From contig NZ_CP070982.1 in the NCBI RefSeq assembly GCF_018417595.1, positions 4,949,001-5,013,000 on the forward strand: a DNA stretch of 64,000 bases. Direction: 5' to 3'. Positions 1 to 9,355 of this stretch are shown piece by piece. Position 1 is the stretch's first letter, and each line of letters starts with the position of its first letter. Source of the DNA: Pseudomonas entomophila (GTDB lineage: Bacteria > Pseudomonadota > Gammaproteobacteria > Pseudomonadales > Pseudomonadaceae). The notes under the pieces were generated by a model. The model was not told where the DNA came from. It searched no databases and was given only the letters and a program-made list of their open reading frames with translations. The translations under genes were made by a program, and so were the position numbers.

Positions 1-1433
1 ACCAGGGCCTGTTCATGGATGCGCCTGGCCAGGCCAGCGGCGCTGTCGTCGACCAGGGGCGCGTTGCCCAGGCTGTCGACCAGGTGGTTGGAATGGAAAT
101 GCCGGCGCACGGTGCCCAAGGCATCGAGCAGGCCACCGGCGATCACCGCCGACAAACCCTTGACCGTGTTGAACCAGGCGGAGGCGAACGGCCCTTCCTG
201 CGGGGTCATGCCGTTGGTGGAGAGCATCAGCAGCGGCAGCACCGCCATCGGCTGGCCGAACACCTGCAGCAGGTAGAACGGGTAGAAATCGCCACGGATC
301 CACTGCGAGGTCAGCAGGCTGCTGCCCACGCACGAGGCCGCCAGCATCGCCAGGCCGGTGGCCAGTACCCAGCGGCAGTCCACCGCGCGGATGTTGCACA
401 GTGCCGCGGTCAACGGCAAAGCGATCAGTTGCGGCATGGCCACCAGCATCATCAGCGGGCTGGTCTGCGCCGGGCGGTAGCCCTGGATCTGCGCCAGGTA
501 CGCCGACGGGATGCTGCCCACGCCCGACAGCACGATCAGCACGCCGGCCAGGGTCAGCAGGGCGAAGCTCAGGTTGCGCCGGGTCAGCATGCGCAGCTGG
601 AAGAACGGCAGTGGCTCGGACCACTCGTTGTACAGGAACAGCACCAGCAACAGCAGGCCACCGCCGAGCAGCCAGCAGATCAATGGTGAATCGAACCAGC
701 CCCAGCGGTCGCCCAGCGACAGCCCGAGGACGATGCCGCTGATCGCCGGCAGGCCGAGCAGCACGCCGCGCCAGTCGAACTGCTTGAAACGCTCCAGGCG
801 CAACGGGTCCTGGGGCAGGCCCCAGCCGACGCAGAAGATCGCCAGCAGCGACGGCAGGATGATCTGCCAGAACGCCCACTGCCAACCGACGTACTCGGTC
901 CACAGGCCCGCCAGCGGCGTGCCGAGGTTGGGCCCGAAGGTGGCGGTCAGGGCATAGCAGGCCAGGCCATAGACCTTGATGCCCGGCGGCAGGAAGCGCA
1001 GCGCCACGCTCATCAGCATCGGTGGCAAGGCGCCCGAGGCGAAACCTTGCAGCACGCGCAGCAGCATCAGGCTGTGCAGGTCGGGGGCGAAGGGCTGGAT
1101 CAGGCCCAGCACGGCGAACAGGCCGACAGCGCTCATGGTGAAGCGGCGCAACGAGAAGGTGGTGGCCAGCCAGGGCGCGAAGGCCATGGCCGAGACCGAG
1201 GCGGCGCTGTACACCGCCAGCAGCCAGGCCCCCTCGTCGGCGCCGATGCCCATGGCGCCGCGGATGTCGCCCAGGGAAATCTTGGTCACCGCCTCGTTGA
1301 GCCCGGCGCACAGCACCGCCAGCAACACGCCGAACAGCCCCACCACCACCCGCAGGCCGAATGCCGTCTGCGCAGGGGCGGCCGGCGCGGGAGCGGCGGC
1401 CAGCGCGGCGGAAGGCGCGGTCAGGGAATTCAT
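1..1433 (-). CDS. DHA2-family MFS multidrug exporter (EmrB/QacA type), C-terminus cut by window edge
   Basis: Drug:proton antiporter of the 14-TM DHA2 group, inner membrane. About 477 residues are visible from the ATG at 1433, which has a GGAG Shine-Dalgarno (SD) about 10 nt upstream; the frame is still open at base 1 (last residues RRIHEQAL), so the stop lies outside the window. After an Ala/Pro-rich N-tail, a chain of hydrophobic helices starts near residue 25 (VVVGLFGVLLAVLCAG), followed by the usual DHA2 segments: GADEGAWLLAVYSAASVSAM for TM2 and a GVGSIPSAYLAQ segment in the second half. Such exporters usually work with an EmrA-like adaptor and an outer-membrane channel; none is next to it in the window. 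The LysR gene at 1704-2609 is on the same strand upstream with a REP pair between them, so regulation by it is unproven. Confidence 0.85.
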   Translation of the reverse strand, partial: MNSLTAPSAALAAAPAPAAPAQTAFGLRVVVGLFGVLLAVLCAGLNEAVTKISLGDIRGAMGIGADEGAWLLAVYSAASVSAMAFAPWLATTFSLRRFTMSAVGLFAVLGLIQPFAPDLHSLMLLRVLQGFASGALPPMLMSVALRFLPPGIKVYGLACYALTATFGPNLGTPLAGLWTEYVGWQWAFWQIILPSLLAIFCVGWGLPQDPLRLERFKQFDWRGVLLGLPAISGIVLGLSLGDRWGWFDSPLICWLLGGGLLLLVLFLYNEWSEPLPFFQLRMLTRRNLSFALLTLAGVLIVLSGVGSIPSAYLAQIQGYRPAQTSPLMMLVAMPQLIALPLTAALCNIRAVDCRWVLATGLAMLAASCVGSSLLTSQWIRGDFYPFYLLQVFGQPMAVLPLLMLSTNGMTPQEGPFASAWFNTVKGLSAVIAGGLLDALGTVRRHFHSNHLVDSLGNAPLVDDSAAGLARRIHEQAL

Positions 1434-1562
1434 GGGTAGACATCTCCAGCAACAAATTCAGGGCTGGGAGAAGTCTAAGAAGGTCGAATGCTGACGAAAA
1501 CTGACTTGTCGGCAGGTTTATGTTGCGTCAGACGCAATCGTCAGGATATCTGCGGTGCCTGC

Positions 1563-1681
1563 CTGTAGGAGCGGCTTTAGCCGCGAATGGGCCGCAACGC
1601 GGCCCCGGCGATCATTGCATCAACGCTGAAATCCTGGGGCTGCCATGCAGCCCTTTCGCGGCTTAAGCCGCTCCTACAGGG
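1563..1681. repeat. REP/BIME inverted pair
   Basis: Two facing copies of a REP-like unit (TGTAGGAGCGGCTTTAGCCG and its partner ending GGCTTAAGCCGCTCCTACAG) separated by about 60 bp that itself contains a GGGCCGCAACGCGGCCC hairpin. It fills most of the gap between the MFS gene and the LysR gene. Confidence 0.85.
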
Positions 1682-1703
1682 CCCTGCAAGTCTCAAGTGA
1701 TAC

Positions 1704-2609
1704 TCAAGGCTCACTCGCGCAGCAGGCGCGCATGGTCTGGCGCAACCAGCGGTGCGCCGGGTCGTTGTCGAAGCGTGGGTGCCAGGCCTGCATCACCCGT
1801 ACTTTCTCCAACGGCACCGGAATTTCGAACGAACGCAGCGGCAGGCCGAACTTCTTCACGCTGCCCAGGATGTTCGCCGGCATCGGCAGGATCAAATCCG
1901 ATTCGGGCAGCGAGAACATCGCCGAATGGAAACTCGGCGTGATCAACGCCACCCGCCGCTGCACGCCATGGCTGCCCAGTTCCACGTCGATCGGCCCGTT
2001 GGCCCGCCCGCGCCGCGACACGCTGATCTGCGGGTACAGGGCAAAACGCTCCGGGGTGATCGCAGCGTCGAAGATCGGGTGGTCCGCCCGCGCCAGCCCG
2101 ACGAACCAGGTGTCGAACAGGCTCTGCACCTTGATCTCTGGCCCCAGCTCGATGCTCGAGCTGACCACCAGGTCGATCTGCCCATGGCGCAGTACCAGGT
2201 CGTCGTCGCCCTGGTGCTCGGGGACGAAGCGCAGCACGGTATTCGGCGCCTGAGCGAGCATCATGTGCAGCAGGCGAGCGCCATAGAGGGCGATGAACAG
2301 GTCGTTGGTGCGAATGTTGAAAGCACGGTCGAGGTTCGGCAGGTCGACCTCGTCGCCGCTGCGGAACACCAGCCCGGCCTGTTCCACCAGCGCCCGCACC
2401 TGGTCGCGCAGGGCCAGCGCCCGGGGCGTCGGCACCAGGCCACGGCCGGCGCGCACCAGGATCGGGTCGCCCATGGCCTCGCGGATGCGCCCGAGGGTGC
2501 GGCTCATGGCTGCCGGGCTCAAGTTCATGCGCTGGGCGGCGCCGACCACGCTGCCCTCATCGAGCAGGGCATCGAGGGCGACGAGCAGGTTCATGTCCGG
2601 GAGTTGCAT
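1704..2609 (-). CDS. LysR-family transcriptional regulator
   Basis: DNA-binding regulator of 301 residues. The winged HTH occupies roughly residues 5-65 (NLLVALDALLDEGSVVGAAQ, then MNLSPAAMSRTLGRIREAMG, the recognition helix). The rest is the periplasmic-binding-like effector domain, about residues 90-295. I chose the ATG at 2609 because LysR proteins begin a few residues before the first helix; a longer reading to 2888 would run into the UspA gene's coding region. The target is unknown. The nearest candidates are the MFS exporter downstream on the same strand and the UspA gene, which is divergent with 177 bp between the starts. Confidence 0.85.
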   Translation of the reverse strand: MQLPDMNLLVALDALLDEGSVVGAAQRMNLSPAAMSRTLGRIREAMGDPILVRAGRGLVPTPRALALRDQVRALVEQAGLVFRSGDEVDLPNLDRAFNIRTNDLFIALYGARLLHMMLAQAPNTVLRFVPEHQGDDDLVLRHGQIDLVVSSSIELGPEIKVQSLFDTWFVGLARADHPIFDAAITPERFALYPQISVSRRGRANGPIDVELGSHGVQRRVALITPSFHSAMFSLPESDLILPMPANILGSVKKFGLPLRSFEIPVPLEKVRVMQAWHPRFDNDPAHRWLRQTMRACCASEP

Positions 2610-2786
2610 GGCCGTTTTCCGTGACAGCTGTGGGAAACGCGATGGTATCAGGTTGCTGGATTGCGTCAGGCGCAATGGCACCGTGCGTGGGGGGCCATTT
2701 ATTCGAGCGTGGAATGCATCAAGAATGGCGTGGCCCTCTTCGCGGGCACAGCCAGCACACCCGCCAGCCCTGTTCAAGGAATCCCC

Positions 2787-3257
2787 ATGCCCCGCCCGGT
2801 CCTGATCGCCATCGACGCCTCCCCCGCCAGCCACACCCTGCTCGACCTCGCCCGCCGCTACTGCCGCCCGGGCGAACACACCCTGCACGTGCTACTGGCC
2901 ATCGACCCGACCTTCGCCGTGCACGGCCACCCCAGCGCCTATACCGAAGAAGAGCAGGAAGAGTACCCCGCCGCCTGCGATGAACAGCAACTGGCCGAAC
3001 GCGCTGTGGCAAGCGCCGTGCACACCCTGCGCGAAGCCGGGTTCGACAGCCTGGGCTGCCTGGTTGCCGATCAGCCGGTGGAGGCCATCATCGCCAAGGC
3101 TGGGGAACTGGAGTGCGAGCTGGTCATCATGGGCCACCGCCACCTGTCGCGGCTGGGGCGGCTGCTGGATCCGTCGATCAGTGCCAAGGTGATCGACCGG
3201 ATCGATGTGCCGGTATTGGTAGGTGCCGCGGTCAGCATCAGCCCTCGCTTGGTTTGA
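2787..3257 (+). CDS. Universal stress protein (UspA family)
   Basis: Cytoplasmic single-domain Usp of 156 residues (VLIAIDASPASHTLLDLARR at the N-terminus; ELVIMGHRHLSRLGRLLDPS and IDVPVLVG near the C-terminus). The ATP-binding signature of UspFG-type proteins, G-2x-G-9x-G(S/T), is not intact: the loop reads GHRHLSRLG and has no following Gly-Ser, so nucleotide binding is doubtful. The ATG at 2787 is preceded by AAGGAA. Its last 20 bases overlap the convergent HlyD gene. Confidence 0.85.
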   Translation: MPRPVLIAIDASPASHTLLDLARRYCRPGEHTLHVLLAIDPTFAVHGHPSAYTEEEQEEYPAACDEQQLAERAVASAVHTLREAGFDSLGCLVADQPVEAIIAKAGELECELVIMGHRHLSRLGRLLDPSISAKVIDRIDVPVLVGAAVSISPRLV

Positions 3258-4098
3258 CCACCACCGTGCACGTGGTCCCGGCCGCCAGCAGGAACCCCTC
3301 CGGCACCTCGTCGATGTGAATCCGCACCGGCACCCGCTGCGCCAGCCGCACCCAGTTGAAGGTCGGGTTCACATCGGCGATCAGCTCGCGGCTTTGCGGG
3401 TTGTCGCGGTCGTAGATACCCCGGGCGATGCTCTCCACATGCCCTTTGATGCGCTCGCCGCTCATCATCTGCAACTCGGCCACATCACCCACTTTCACAT
3501 GGGGCAGCTTGGTCTCCTCGAAGAAGCCATACACCCAGAACGACTGCTCATCCACCACCGCCATCACCGCCTCGCCGGTGCGGGCGTAGTCACCCTTGTG
3601 GATATTCAGGTTGGTCACGTAGCCATCGACGGTGGCGACGATCTGCGTGCGTTTGAGGTTCAGCTCGGCGGCGGCCAGCTGGGCCTGGGCGTGCTGGTAG
3701 TCGGCCAGCGCCGAGTCGGCGATGTTGCTGGCGTCGTCGCGGTTCTCCTTCGAGATCACCAGGTTGTCCATATCGGCACGGCGCTTGGCGTTGACCTTGC
3801 GCATCTCCCAGGTGGCCTTGCGCGAAGCCACCAGTGCCTTGGCCTGGTCCACCGCCAGTTGGTAGTGCTCGGGGTCGATGCGGATCAGCACATCGCCCTT
3901 CTTCACCCGCTGGTTATCCTTGACCGGCACATCCACCACATAGCCCGGCACGTCGGCGGCGACGTTGATGATATCGGCGCGCACCCGGCCGTCGCGGGTC
4001 CACGGCGTGGTCATGTAGTGCAGCCACAACTGGCGGCCAATCACCACGGCAGCGCTCAGCACCAGCAGGGTGGCGATCAGGCTGAAGAACTTTTTCAT
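3238..4098 (-). CDS. HlyD-family periplasmic adaptor of a tripartite efflux pump (AaeA/EmrA-like)
   Basis: Membrane fusion protein of 286 residues: a short cytoplasmic N-tail, one TM anchor at about residues 5-23 (FSLIATLLVLSAAVVIGRQL), a split biotinyl-lipoyl domain (INVAADVPGYVVDVPVKDNQ at about 43-62; VTNLNIHKGDYARTGEAV later), an alpha-helical hairpin and a beta-barrel domain. It links the FUSC inner-membrane protein to the outer-membrane factor. It is the last gene of the operon OMF-FUSC-DUF1656-HlyD, 10 bp after DUF1656. AaeA homologues export aromatic acids in E. coli; the substrate here is not shown by sequence. Confidence 0.9.
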   Translation of the reverse strand: MKKFFSLIATLLVLSAAVVIGRQLWLHYMTTPWTRDGRVRADIINVAADVPGYVVDVPVKDNQRVKKGDVLIRIDPEHYQLAVDQAKALVASRKATWEMRKVNAKRRADMDNLVISKENRDDASNIADSALADYQHAQAQLAAAELNLKRTQIVATVDGYVTNLNIHKGDYARTGEAVMAVVDEQSFWVYGFFEETKLPHVKVGDVAELQMMSGERIKGHVESIARGIYDRDNPQSRELIADVNPTFNWVRLAQRVPVRIHIDEVPEGFLLAAGTTCTVVVKPSEG

Positions 4099-4108
4099 CG
4101 AAGGATTC

Positions 4109-4324
4109 TCACCAGTAGAGCGACAGCGCCAGGGCGCCGAACAGGCAGACGAACAGGCTCAGGCGCAGCAGCGCCGGGTGCCAGAAGAAGCGATAACCAT
4201 CATGGCTGGCGATGAACCGGTCCAGGCCCCAGGCCAGGCCCAGGGCGAACAGGAACATCAAGGTCATGGTGGGCATGTACACGCCATGGAAGGCGATCTC
4301 ACGGGGCATGGTTTCACGGAACAT
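4109..4324 (-). CDS. DUF1656 small membrane protein (AaeX-like)
   Basis: 71-residue protein with two predicted TM helices (MTLMFLFALGLAWGLDRF and LLRLSLFVCLFGALALSLYW) after the family's N-terminal REIAFHGVYMP motif. The ATG at 4324 was chosen because AAAGGA lies 7-8 nt upstream; an internal ATG at 4309 has no SD. It overlaps the end of the FUSC gene by 11 bp, suggesting translational coupling. Such proteins always sit between FUSC and HlyD genes in these efflux operons; their biochemical role is unknown. Confidence 0.85.
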   Translation of the reverse strand: MFRETMPREIAFHGVYMPTMTLMFLFALGLAWGLDRFIASHDGYRFFWHPALLRLSLFVCLFGALALSLYW

Positions 4325-6491
4325 CGTGCAATCCTTTCGCCGGTACCAAAGGCGACTGTGGGTCAAGCAGGGAGGAACGGATGAAGTGCAAATAGCTCTG
4401 CGCCCGGCGCAGCACCGAGGTGTCGAAGTGCCGGGCGAAGGGTTCGTCGGTGGCCTGCACGCGGCTGATGGCGTGGTCCACCGCCACCAGGGCGCGCTCG
4501 TGGTTGCTGGCGCTGGGCTGCAGGAACAGCCGCGCCAGGGCCCGGCCCATCACGCGGATGGCCTGGCGCCAGGGCTGCGACTCGGCGTAGGCCGGGTGCA
4601 CCGGCGCGCGGGCCTGCTCCTTGCGCAGCTCGATGATCGCGTGGCCGATCTCCAGCACGGTGAACATCCAGCCCATCAGTTCGCTCTGCACCTGCGGCTT
4701 GCCGGCCGCCAGGCCGTAGGCCTGGTGCAGCAGGTCGCGGGTGCGGCTCTCGAACGCCGAGCCCAACCCGCGCAGACGCCCGCCGATGGCGAACAGCACC
4801 TGCTCGCGCAGTTCCTGTTCCAGGCGGCTCCACAGCCAACGGCTGTTGGGCGGCAGGATGATCGCCCCGGCCGCGGCGCAGACGAACATGCCGATGACCA
4901 TGCCGATGTAGTCGTTGATGAAGGTGTAGGGGTCGTAGACCGTCAGGTTGTTCGGCACCGAACCGATGGCGAAGAACACCAGCAGGCCCAGGCCGTAACC
5001 GGCATAGGCAGGGCGCGAGGCGAGGAACGCACCCAGCACGAACACCGGCGCCAGCACCATGCACAGCAGCGGGAAACCGTCGATCCAGGGGAACACGAAG
5101 AAGGTCTCGAAGAACCCGATGAACGCGCCGATCGCCGTGCCGCAGGCCATCTGGAACGACATGCGCTTGGGGTTCGGCGAGGCTGCCGACAGGCCCACGG
5201 TGACCGTGGCGATCAGGGTCATCATGGCGCCGCTGGGCCAGTCGCTGAGCAGCCAGTAGCTGCCCAGCAGCAACAGCACCGCCGAGGCGCGCACACCGGC
5301 GGCCAGCGACACCAGCCAGCTGGTCTGGGCCACGTAGGGCTCGTCCCATTGTTCGCGCTCGTGCTTGTGCACGGCCAGCGAGGCATGGGTCTCGGCGTAG
5401 CTGTACATCTCGTCGACGAAGCGATAGAGCAGCTCGAAGGCGGTGTGGAAATCGAGCAGGTCGGACTCGCTGGGGTTGGTCTCCAGGTACTCGGCGCGCA
5501 GGCTGCGGACCTGGGCCTGCAGGCCTTCCTTGTAGGTGCCCAGCTCCAACGCCAGGCGCAAGGCGTCGGCATCGGTCAACGCCCGGCCCACGTAAGGCTG
5601 CAGCAACTGCGCCAGGGTTTCCAGGCCAGGCTCGATGGCACCGACGATCTGCAACGGACCACGGGCACGTAGGCGCTCCAGCAACCGGTGCAGGGCGTTG
5701 AAGCGCGTGGTGATGGCCATGAACTCGCTGTTCATGCGCACCAGCCGGCCCGAGCGCCGGCGCATGTGCGGGTCTTCGAAGGCGGTGACATTGCGCAGGC
5801 TCTCCAGGCCCACCGCCTCGGCGACGAAGCGCACGTTGCTGGTTTCGAAGCGGTCGCGCTGGCTGTCACCACGCAAGGCCTCGACCACCACCCCGGCGAA
5901 CACGCCGAAGCGCTGGTACAGTGCGTTGCGCATGGCGGCACTGGCCGACTGCGGCAGGATCGCGGCGCTGACGAAGGTCGAGACGAGGATCCCCAAGGCG
6001 ATCTCCAGCACCCGCCACACCGCCGCCATGAACGCCTGGTCGGGGTGCTGCAGCACCGGCAGGCCGATCATCGCCGCCGTATAGCCGGCCAGCACGAAGC
6101 CATAGGCGCGGAAGGTGCGGTAGCGCATGGCCCCCGCCGAACACAGGCCGACCCACAGCGCCAGGCTGGGCAGGAACAGCTCGGTGTTCTGCGGGAAGAT
6201 GGCGATCAGCGCGATCATCATCGCCGAACCGGCCAGCGTCCCCAGCACCCGGTAGAAGCTCTTGGCGAACACATGGCCGCTCTGCGGCTGCATGACGATG
6301 AACACGGTGATCATCGCCGTGCGCGGCTGCGGCAGTTCCAGGCGCATGGCCAGCCACAGGGTGATGAACGCGGCGGCCAGCACCTTGAAGATATAGACCC
6401 AGGTGACCCCGTCGGTGCGCGCCCAGGCGAAGAAGCCCCGGCGCCATTCCAGGCTCTGCAGCCAGCGCAGGGGCAAGCTCAGTGTGCTCAT
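4314..6491 (-). CDS. FUSC-family inner-membrane efflux protein (AaeB / fusaric acid resistance type)
   Basis: 725-residue inner-membrane transporter with the duplicated FUSC layout: an N-terminal six-helix block (about residues 20-180, including LAMRLELPQPRTAMITVFIV and MQPQSGHVFAKSFYRVLGTL), a long cytoplasmic region (about 190-380), a second helix block (about 385-540, with GAMMTLIATVTVGLSAASPN) and a C-terminal cytoplasmic domain. It is the pump of a tripartite aromatic-acid or fusaric-acid exporter. Its ATG overlaps the TGA of the OMF gene in an ATGA junction at 6488-6491. Confidence 0.9.
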   Translation of the reverse strand: MSTLSLPLRWLQSLEWRRGFFAWARTDGVTWVYIFKVLAAAFITLWLAMRLELPQPRTAMITVFIVMQPQSGHVFAKSFYRVLGTLAGSAMMIALIAIFPQNTELFLPSLALWVGLCSAGAMRYRTFRAYGFVLAGYTAAMIGLPVLQHPDQAFMAAVWRVLEIALGILVSTFVSAAILPQSASAAMRNALYQRFGVFAGVVVEALRGDSQRDRFETSNVRFVAEAVGLESLRNVTAFEDPHMRRRSGRLVRMNSEFMAITTRFNALHRLLERLRARGPLQIVGAIEPGLETLAQLLQPYVGRALTDADALRLALELGTYKEGLQAQVRSLRAEYLETNPSESDLLDFHTAFELLYRFVDEMYSYAETHASLAVHKHEREQWDEPYVAQTSWLVSLAAGVRASAVLLLLGSYWLLSDWPSGAMMTLIATVTVGLSAASPNPKRMSFQMACGTAIGAFIGFFETFFVFPWIDGFPLLCMVLAPVFVLGAFLASRPAYAGYGLGLLVFFAIGSVPNNLTVYDPYTFINDYIGMVIGMFVCAAAGAIILPPNSRWLWSRLEQELREQVLFAIGGRLRGLGSAFESRTRDLLHQAYGLAAGKPQVQSELMGWMFTVLEIGHAIIELRKEQARAPVHPAYAESQPWRQAIRVMGRALARLFLQPSASNHERALVAVDHAISRVQATDEPFARHFDTSVLRRAQSYLHFIRSSLLDPQSPLVPAKGLHDVP

Positions 6492-8014
6492 TCGGCGTGG
6501 TCCGGCTGGTCGAAGATGGCCAGGGTGGCCGGCGTTTTCGGTACGGCCTGACGCTCTTCGGCCGGCACATCCTTGCCCGCCTCCAGGCCACCGCCCAGGG
6601 CGGTGACCAGTTCGGCGTGGGCGGTCAGGCGTGCGGCCTGCACCTGTTGCTGCACTTGCTGTTGGCGGAACAGCAGGGTCTGGGCATTGAGCACGTTGAG
6701 GTAGTCGGTCAGGCCACGCTGGAAGGCGACGGTAGCGATGTCGTAAGTCTTCTGCGCGGCGGCCACGCTTTCAGCGGCGAAGTGCGCCTGCTCCTTCATC
6801 GACTCGCGGCGGATCAACTGGTCGGAGATGTTCTTCAGCGCGCCGATCACCGTCTGGTTGTAGCGCGCCACGGCCACGTCATAGCCCGCCGAGGCCATGC
6901 CCAGCTGCGAGCGCAGGCGACCGCCGTCGAAGATCGGCAGGCTGATGGCAGGCCCCACGTTGTAGTTGAACTTGCGCCCGGTGAGGAACTCCAGCGGACC
7001 GCCACCGGTGGCCATGAAGCCGAGGCTGCCGACCAGGTCAACGTTGGGGAAGAAGCCGGCATGGGCCACATCGATACCCCGGGCCTGAGCCGCCACCTGC
7101 CAGCGGCTGGCGACCACGTCGGGGCGCTGGCCGACCAGTTCGGCGGGCAGGTTCGACGGCAGTTTCAGCGGCGCGCCAAGGGTCAGGGTCGGGCGTTGCA
7201 GCTTCGCGCCCTCCCCCGGCCCCTTGCCGGCCAGCGCCGCCAGTTGGTTGCGGGCCAGGGCGATCTCTTCGTTGAGGCTGTCGATCTGCCGGTGGGTTTC
7301 CGGCAGTGGCGCCTCGGCCTGGCTGACCTCGAAATGAGTGCCGATGCCGCCCTCGAGGCGACGCTTGGCCAGGGCGACGATCTGCTCCTGCTGCGCAAGC
7401 TCGGCCTGGACGATATCGCGCCGGGCGTAATGCAGGCTGAGCTGGATGTAGGCGCGCACCACGTTGTTCTCAAGCTCCAGCTGGGCCTGGCGCGCCTCGG
7501 CGACGCTCATGTGCGCCTGGTCCACGGCCTGCTCGCTGGCATTGCGCTCGCGGCCCCACAGGTCCAGCGCGTAGCTGAAGCCGATGGCGGCGTTGTTGTC
7601 CCAGGTGTTGGCGCCGGACAGCGCGCCGGGGCCGTAGAACTGATCCTCCGGCCAGTTGTGGCGCTTGAGCGTGGCATTGCCATTGGCTTGCAGCTTTTCC
7701 GCCGACTCGACCACGCCGGCCATCGCCTTGGCTTCCCGCACCCGCGCGGCGGCCATGGCCATGCTCGGGCTGCCGGCCAGCGCCTGGGCGACCCAGGCGT
7801 CGAGCTGCGGGTCGCCATAGGCGCGCCACCACTGCTGGGCCGGCCAGTGGGCGTCGCGCGCGGCCTCGCGGATCGCGTCGTCGGTGGTCAATTGGTTGGC
7901 TTGGAGTGTCTTGCTTTGCGGGGCGATGCCCCAGGTTCCGATACAGCCGCTCAAGGTGAGACAAAGGGCACAGGCACTGAACGCATGGAGCGCTCTGATG
8001 TGGCGACGCGGCAC
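6488..8014 (-). CDS. Outer-membrane efflux lipoprotein (NodT/OprM family), first gene of the efflux operon
   Basis: TolC-like channel of 508 residues that exports through the outer membrane. The N-terminus is a lipoprotein signal with lipobox LSGC (about residues 21-24), then two OEP repeats of long alpha-hairpins and beta strands (for example VVRAYIQLSLHYARRDIVQA and KNISDQLIRRESMKEQAHFA). The start is read as GTG at 8014; the SD is weak. It is first in a four-gene operon with FUSC, DUF1656 and HlyD and is divergent from a LysR gene, the standard layout for effector-induced efflux pumps. Confidence 0.9.
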   Translation of the reverse strand: MPRRHIRALHAFSACALCLTLSGCIGTWGIAPQSKTLQANQLTTDDAIREAARDAHWPAQQWWRAYGDPQLDAWVAQALAGSPSMAMAAARVREAKAMAGVVESAEKLQANGNATLKRHNWPEDQFYGPGALSGANTWDNNAAIGFSYALDLWGRERNASEQAVDQAHMSVAEARQAQLELENNVVRAYIQLSLHYARRDIVQAELAQQEQIVALAKRRLEGGIGTHFEVSQAEAPLPETHRQIDSLNEEIALARNQLAALAGKGPGEGAKLQRPTLTLGAPLKLPSNLPAELVGQRPDVVASRWQVAAQARGIDVAHAGFFPNVDLVGSLGFMATGGGPLEFLTGRKFNYNVGPAISLPIFDGGRLRSQLGMASAGYDVAVARYNQTVIGALKNISDQLIRRESMKEQAHFAAESVAAAQKTYDIATVAFQRGLTDYLNVLNAQTLLFRQQQVQQQVQAARLTAHAELVTALGGGLEAGKDVPAEERQAVPKTPATLAIFDQPDHAE

Positions 8015-8194
8015 AGCTGCGATTTCCCGAGGAAGAGGTGGAGGGGCCGGGCAATTCTAGGGGCCGCCCGCACTGGCGATAAGCGCATAATCCTGCGAAT
8101 CTTTGTTACCAAAACAGCGATAATCCGGCTTTAGTCGGAGGCGAAACTCCGTTACTTCATGTCACAATTTTGTCCTCTAAACCGAGAGTGACCC

Positions 8195-9142
8195 ATGGAC
8201 ACCCTGCAAAACATGCGTGCTTTCAGTTGCGTGGCCCAGCTCGGCAGCTTCACCGCTGCCGCGGCGCAACTGGACACCACCACCGCGAACGTGTCGCGGG
8301 CGGTCTCCAACCTGGAAGCCCATCTGCAAACCCGCCTGCTCAACCGCACCACCCGGCGCATCGCGCTGACCGAGGCCGGCAAGCGCTACCTGATGCGCTG
8401 CGAACAGATTCTTACCTACGTGGAAGAAGCCGAGGCCGAGGCCAGCGACGCCCACGCCCGCCCTGCCGGGCAGCTGAAGGTGCATTCGATGACCGGGGTC
8501 GGCCAGCACTTCGTGGTCGACGCCATCGCCCGCTACCGCGAGTCGCACCCGGACGTCACCTTCGACCTGACCATGGCCAACCGCGTGCCAGACCTGCTGG
8601 ACGAGGGCTACGACGTATCCATCGTGCTGGCCAGCGAGCTGCCCGACTCAGGCTTCGTCTCCCAGCGCCTGGGCATCACCTACAGCATCGTCTGCGCCTC
8701 GCCCGAGTACGTGGCCCGCCACGGCACCGCGCACAAGCCGGCCGACCTGCTCAAGCACGCCTGCCTGCGCATGGTCAGCCCGGTGATCCCGCTGGAGAAG
8801 TGGCTGTTCGACGGCCCGGAAGGCCAGGAGATGGTCAACATCACCAGCTCGCCGTTCCAGGTGAACTCGGCGGACGCGATGAAGACCGCGATCCGCAGCA
8901 GCATGGGGGTGGGCGTGCTGCCGATCTACTCGGCCATCGATGGCCTGCGCGACGGCAGCCTGGTGCGGATCATGCCGGAGTACCGCCTGCAGGAGCTGAA
9001 CCTGTACGCGATCTACCCGTCGCGCCAGTACCTGGATGCCAAGATCAAGACCTGGGTCGAGTACCTGCGCAATTCGCTGCCGGAGATTCTTGCCGCCCAT
9101 GAGGCTGACCTGAAGACCCACCAGGTGCTGATCGCCAACTGA
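8195..9142 (+). CDS. LysR-family regulator, divergent from the efflux operon (AaeR-like)
   Basis: 315 residues. HTH at about residues 3-62 (LGSFTAAAAQLDTTTANVSR and VSNLEAHLQTRLLNRTTRRI, the classic CrgA/AaeR subgroup sequence), then the effector domain. ATG at 8195 with GAGAG about 8 nt upstream. The 180-bp intergenic region (8015-8194) shared with the OMF gene should hold the control sites. By analogy with AaeR it likely activates the pump in response to an aromatic acid; this is inferred from position. Confidence 0.88.
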   Translation: MDTLQNMRAFSCVAQLGSFTAAAAQLDTTTANVSRAVSNLEAHLQTRLLNRTTRRIALTEAGKRYLMRCEQILTYVEEAEAEASDAHARPAGQLKVHSMTGVGQHFVVDAIARYRESHPDVTFDLTMANRVPDLLDEGYDVSIVLASELPDSGFVSQRLGITYSIVCASPEYVARHGTAHKPADLLKHACLRMVSPVIPLEKWLFDGPEGQEMVNITSSPFQVNSADAMKTAIRSSMGVGVLPIYSAIDGLRDGSLVRIMPEYRLQELNLYAIYPSRQYLDAKIKTWVEYLRNSLPEILAAHEADLKTHQVLIAN

Positions 9143-9230
9143 AAAAAGCGGCTGCATTGGGGGTGGGGACAATGGTAGGTTGCTAACCATTGAATCCAGC
9201 GTCTGGCAGACAGGGCCATGGGAGGGCTTC

Positions 9231-9314
9231 GCCCTCCATCGCGGATAAATCCGCTCCTACAGAAAACCTGTGGGAGCGGATTTATCCGCGATGGGCCGCA
9301 ACGCGGCCCCCTCT
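9231..9314. repeat. REP inverted pair
   Basis: Two facing REP units: CATCGCGGATAAATCCGCTC at 9237 and its reverse complement ending at 9293, separated by 8 bp, followed by a GGGCCGCAACGCGGCCC hairpin. Lies just upstream of the dehydrogenase start. Confidence 0.85.
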
Positions 9315-9355
9315 GCGCCCGACTCCGTCCTCCCGCCTTGCAGAGAAGCAGCCCG

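Noticed and set aside
13-1455. 480-codon minus-strand frame overlapping the first gene
   Set aside because: It is out of frame with the real MFS exporter, which stays open to the window edge; the translation is Arg/Ala/Gly-rich and not membrane-like.
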